The position numbers and the translations under genes are program-made. A DNA stretch of 8,306 bases from Patescibacteria group bacterium (lineage in GTDB: Bacteria; Patescibacteriota; Patescibacteriia; Patescibacteriales; GWC2-42-12), in the NCBI GenBank assembly GCA_018827685.1, contig JAHJXD010000044.1, positions 1-8,306 on the forward strand, written 5' to 3'. Under the pieces are notes generated by a model. It made no database searches, was not told the origin of the DNA, and worked only from the letters and a program-made list of their open reading frames with translations. Position 1 is the first letter of the stretch, and every line of letters starts with the position of its first letter. Positions 5,180 through 8,306 of the stretch are shown here, one piece after another.

Positions 5180-6979
5180 TTATTTTCTATTTTTAATTTT
5201 TTCTTTCACTTCTTTTATAAACCTCTCTTTATCTATTTCTCGAGTTTGCTTCTCTCCCCTGTCCCTAACCGCCAATTTATCAGATGCCGTTTCCCGGTCG
5301 CCAACTACCAGCATATACGGCACTTTTTCCGCCACGGCTTTCCTGATTTTATTGCCCACGGTTTCATCCGACTCGTCAACTTCCACCCTGATATCATTTT
5401 GCTTAAATTCATCCGCCAGCTTTTGGCAAAATTCCGCGTGCGCCGCACCCACGGAAACGATTTTTACCTGCACCGGCGAAAGCCAGACTGGCAAAGCGCC
5501 GGCGTAATGTTCAATCAAAACTCCAATAAATCGTTCAAAAGATCCAAATAGCGCGCGATGCAACATATATGGTCTTTCTTTCTCTGCTTTTTCATTAACA
5601 AAGGTCATATCAAACCGTTCTGGCAAATTAAAATCAAATTGTAATGTAGAGCATTGCCATTCCCTTCCTATTGCGTCCTTAACCTTAAAATCAAGTTTGG
5701 GACCATAAAATACGGCGCCACCCACATCTTTTTTAATATTCAATCCTTTTTCAAGAGCAACCCTTTCTAAAACTTTTTCTGTAAATTCCCAACCCTGATT
5801 AGTTCCCGCATATTTTTTTAATTCCTGATCTCTTATGGAAAGATACACATTTACGCTTTCAATTTCAAAGCCGAATGATTTATAAATAAATAAAATAAAA
5901 TCAATAACCTTTTTTAATTCATTTTCCACTTGGTCAGCTCGACAAATAATATGCGCGTCATCCTGCGTAAAACCTCTGACTCTAATTAGCCCTGAAAGCT
6001 CTCCTTTTTTTTCATAACGATAGACTGTTCCGCATTCTGCCCATCGCAATGGCAATTCTCTATATGAATAAGGTTTGTTTTTAAAAATTTGAACATGAAA
6101 CGGACAATTCATTGGTTTTAATAAAAATTGTTCAGAATTTTTTGTTTTTTCTTTATTTTGATTTTCTTTTAAGGTTTGGCCGATTTCTAATGGAGGATAC
6201 ATACTCTCGTTATAAAATCCCCAATGACCAGAAGTTTCCCAAAGAATTTTATTACCTATGTGCGGTGTGCGCACCAATTGGTATTCATTTTTTAAATGTT
6301 CTTTATACCAAAAATCTTCAATAATTCTCCAAAGAATCGCGCCTTTGGGATGCCATAAAGGCAGGCCAGAACCAACGATTTCATCAATATGAAAAAAATC
6401 TAATTCTTTGCCAAGTTTTCGATGATCTCTTTTTTCCGCCTCCTCCATCATCTTTAAATAATTATCCAATTCTTGCTTAGTCGCAAACGCCAACCCGTAA
6501 ATTCTGGTCAGCATTTTATTTTTTTCATCCCCGCGCCAATAAGCGCCAGCCAGTTTTTCCAATTTCCAACTGTCGCTTTGTATTTGGCCGCTGGATTTAA
6601 CATGCGAACCTGCACAAAGATTGTCAAATTCTCCGGATTTGTAAAAACTAACACTTTTTTCTCCAACGGATTTTAAATCATCAATAAGCGCGGTTTTATA
6701 AAGGTCGTGTTGATAAAACTTATAAGCTTGTTTAAAATCCACATTATGCTGTTCAAATTTAATATTCTTTCTAATCAACTCTTTCATTCTTTTTTCCAGC
6801 TTTGGCAAAATTTCCAGACCAATTGCTTCTGGCAAATCATAATCTTGATAAAAACCATTTTCAATCGCCGGTCCCACGCCAAGGCCAACTTGCGGATATA
6901 ACTCTTGTATTGCCATACTCATTAAATGCGACAAAGAATGGCGAATAGCTTCTAGTTTATTCTTTTTTTCTTCTAACAT
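5180..6979 (-). CDS. thrS: Threonyl-tRNA synthetase lacking the N-terminal TGS domain
   Basis: Charges tRNA-Thr with threonine (class IIa synthetase). The product has 599 residues against about 640 for typical bacterial enzymes. The missing part is the TGS domain: the protein begins directly with the editing domain. Editing residues are intact: HSLSH (His14, His18) and CAGSH (Cys122, His126), the site that removes mischarged serine. Catalytic core (about 195-500): KPMNCPFH with zinc ligand Cys292, motif 2 from RWAECGTVYRYE (312-323) with Arg321 to RVRGFTQDDAH with zinc ligand His343, and motif 3 MLHRALFGSFERF (472-484) with zinc ligand His474 and Arg483. Anticodon-binding domain about 501-599. 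A Lys/Glu/Asn-rich insertion of about 15 residues lies near 262-285. An in-frame TAA at 7006-7004 excludes a longer start. GGA six bases before the ATG is a weak ribosome site. It lies 16 bases after the membrane protein gene, probably one operon. Confidence 0.96.
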   Translation of the reverse strand: MLEEKKNKLEAIRHSLSHLMSMAIQELYPQVGLGVGPAIENGFYQDYDLPEAIGLEILPKLEKRMKELIRKNIKFEQHNVDFKQAYKFYQHDLYKTALIDDLKSVGEKSVSFYKSGEFDNLCAGSHVKSSGQIQSDSWKLEKLAGAYWRGDEKNKMLTRIYGLAFATKQELDNYLKMMEEAEKRDHRKLGKELDFFHIDEIVGSGLPLWHPKGAILWRIIEDFWYKEHLKNEYQLVRTPHIGNKILWETSGHWGFYNESMYPPLEIGQTLKENQNKEKTKNSEQFLLKPMNCPFHVQIFKNKPYSYRELPLRWAECGTVYRYEKKGELSGLIRVRGFTQDDAHIICRADQVENELKKVIDFILFIYKSFGFEIESVNVYLSIRDQELKKYAGTNQGWEFTEKVLERVALEKGLNIKKDVGGAVFYGPKLDFKVKDAIGREWQCSTLQFDFNLPERFDMTFVNEKAEKERPYMLHRALFGSFERFIGVLIEHYAGALPVWLSPVQVKIVSVGAAHAEFCQKLADEFKQNDIRVEVDESDETVGNKIRKAVAEKVPYMLVVGDRETASDKLAVRDRGEKQTREIDKERFIKEVKEKIKNRK

Positions 6980-6995
6980 AATATTTCCAATTTGA

Positions 6996-8291
6996 TTATC
7001 TTTTTATCTCTATTTTAATTCGATCAACTAAATTAGGAGCTTTTTTTATAAATGAAGGAAAAAATTTTATTTGATATCCTGCCACTTCAGGCAAACCGTT
7101 TAAATAAACTTTTAACTGCTCATAGTTGAGCCCGGCCAAATTATTTTTCTTTATTGCTTTAGCTCCGTCTTTTAAAATCGCCTTGGTCATAGAGTCAACA
7201 TTAACTCTTGCCGTGGCTTGAGTTATGTCAAAACTTTCTAAAGCATAAGACATGTTTTGTTTGTTAAATTCAGAAATTTCTTTGTCGTCGGCTATCATTG
7301 CCATCAACTTAGCCTTAATCTGATTATAAACTTCATCATCATTAAAAGCCACTACTGTAACTATGGTTTTCATTTTTATGCTAAATTTTTCTTTTTCCTC
7401 GCCAACTTTGCCGTTCACGTCTTGCGTTACAGAATTATTGTCAACCATGAATAGCACTTTCGCGTAATCTTTATAGGTTTGACCGACTTGATTTTTGACA
7501 TTAGCCAAAACATCATTTTTTAACTGGCTAACCGCGTTATCAATATCGCTTTGTCCTATAGTGTATTTAATCTTTCGGTTGTATTTCATCGGTTCTTTAC
7601 TCTTGGCATAAATTTTATCCTGAATGCCAGCCCATAAACCAGGCAGGGTAAATTTACTCAACCCAACCGCCATTTCCGGCTTAACAACATCAGCATAAAT
7701 CTCAGCCTCTACCTGACCTCCAGCCGGAACATTAACTGTATCTTTCAATCTAAAAAGTTTGTTATCAGAACTTAGCAATCTGGTTGTCGCTACTAATGGC
7801 TGATTTTTTATATAATTATTAATAATTGTAACTTTGCCGGTTATCTCTTCTCCTAAAACTTCTTTGCCGCTAACGCTAAATTCTTTGAATTGTTCTACTG
7901 GCGCCTGCTTGACCATGCCGTAGATTTGCTCCGACGATAAAGTCGAACTGCTGGTTTGGCTGATTACTTCTACGGTTGAATTGTATACAATTTTTTCTTG
8001 AGCAGGGATAATAGTAATGGTTAATTTGGAAAAACCGAAATATAGTACAGTCGCGGCTAATATCAAGGTTAAAACGATAAAACTAAAAGCAATTTTTCGG
8101 TAAATACTTTTTGGCTCTCCTGATTTCGATGCTAAAGGTTCTTCTTTTAGTTTAAACCCGGCTTCTGGTACAGCTGATACAATATTTAAATTATCGTTTA
8201 ATCTAATTGGTGATTTTTTGACCCTTTTTTTAACAGCTTTAATTTTTTTAACCATGACTTTGGCTGATGTAATATTTTTTTCTTCAAGCAT
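6996..8291 (-). CDS. Membrane-anchored baseplate J-like protein, function unknown
   Basis: The 431-residue product has a basic cytoplasmic tail (KKIKAVKKRVKK at 15-26), a linker, one membrane helix (about 66-88) and a long outer region. The outer part opens with a beta-strand, KLTITIIPAQEKI (89-101). Next is GEEITGKVTIINNY (147-160) leading to LVATTRLLSSDNKLFRL (166-182) and VNVPAGGQVEAEIYAD (186-201). The C-terminus contains YLNGLPEVAGYQIKFFPSF (396-414). I associate this order with proteins annotated 'baseplate J/gp47-like' in candidate-phyla bacteria, although no phage or contractile-tail genes lie nearby. The assignment rests on remembered patterns and is moderate. The annotated ATG at 8291 has no Shine-Dalgarno sequence within the 15 bases available; ATG 8255 (Met13) is an alternative. 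It precedes thrS by 16 bases and is probably co-transcribed with it. Confidence 0.75.
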   Translation of the reverse strand: MLEEKNITSAKVMVKKIKAVKKRVKKSPIRLNDNLNIVSAVPEAGFKLKEEPLASKSGEPKSIYRKIAFSFIVLTLILAATVLYFGFSKLTITIIPAQEKIVYNSTVEVISQTSSSTLSSEQIYGMVKQAPVEQFKEFSVSGKEVLGEEITGKVTIINNYIKNQPLVATTRLLSSDNKLFRLKDTVNVPAGGQVEAEIYADVVKPEMAVGLSKFTLPGLWAGIQDKIYAKSKEPMKYNRKIKYTIGQSDIDNAVSQLKNDVLANVKNQVGQTYKDYAKVLFMVDNNSVTQDVNGKVGEEKEKFSIKMKTIVTVVAFNDDEVYNQIKAKLMAMIADDKEISEFNKQNMSYALESFDITQATARVNVDSMTKAILKDGAKAIKKNNLAGLNYEQLKVYLNGLPEVAGYQIKFFPSFIKKAPNLVDRIKIEIKR

Positions 8292-8306
8292 ATTTATTTA
8301 ATAAAA

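Noticed and set aside
5246..7454. Several plus-strand open frames opposite thrS and the baseplate J-like gene
   Set aside because: All lie antisense to well-supported genes, and their composition reflects the opposite-strand codons.
6996..8291. Phage tail or contractile injection cluster suggested by baseplate J similarity
   Set aside because: No sheath, tube, spike or other tail gene is present, and the neighbour is thrS. The membrane anchor also argues against a baseplate part.
1..8306. Alternative genetic code (UGA read as Gly, as in Gracilibacteria)
   Set aside because: All six proteins are full length under the standard code and contain no in-frame TGA at conserved Gly positions. The absence of TGA stops among six genes is too small a sample to matter.

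Overview
The window is an AT-rich piece of bacterial chromosome carrying six full-length protein genes with almost no spare sequence. Standard bacterial code fits: every gene is open to a TAA or TAG stop, and none ends in TGA. Several traits together suggest a Candidate Phyla Radiation (Patescibacteria) genome, possibly Parcubacteria: compact layout, few Shine-Dalgarno sites, a membrane-anchored 'baseplate J-like' protein of a type I associate with these bacteria, a threonyl-tRNA synthetase without a TGS domain, and an unrecognised single-pass membrane protein. This placement is inference from memory, not from a search.

Layout. Positions 1-84 hold no gene but contain a near-consensus promoter that fires leftward out of the window. 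Positions 85-2867 are a leftward three-gene unit, read in the order membrane protein of unknown function, rodA (peptidoglycan polymerase), then rplY (ribosomal protein bL25). The rodA stop codon overlaps the rplY ribosome binding site. Positions 2868-3079 are a divergent control region with one extended -10 promoter facing each way, a short tandem repeat between them, and an 18-codon hydrophobic reading frame just before gyrB. gyrB runs rightward (3080-5128) and meets the leftward unit 5180-8291 at a perfect hairpin that should stop transcription from both sides. That second unit consists of the baseplate J-like membrane protein followed 16 bases later by thrS. It probably starts at or beyond the right edge.

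Functionally the window covers DNA supercoiling (GyrB), translation (bL25, ThrRS) and cell-wall synthesis (RodA), plus two envelope proteins of unknown role. I see no mobile element, CRISPR array, tRNA or rRNA gene. No clear new multi-gene system is visible. The best leads are the two envelope proteins, the gyrB leader, and the predicted leaderless start of the 1911-2867 gene.
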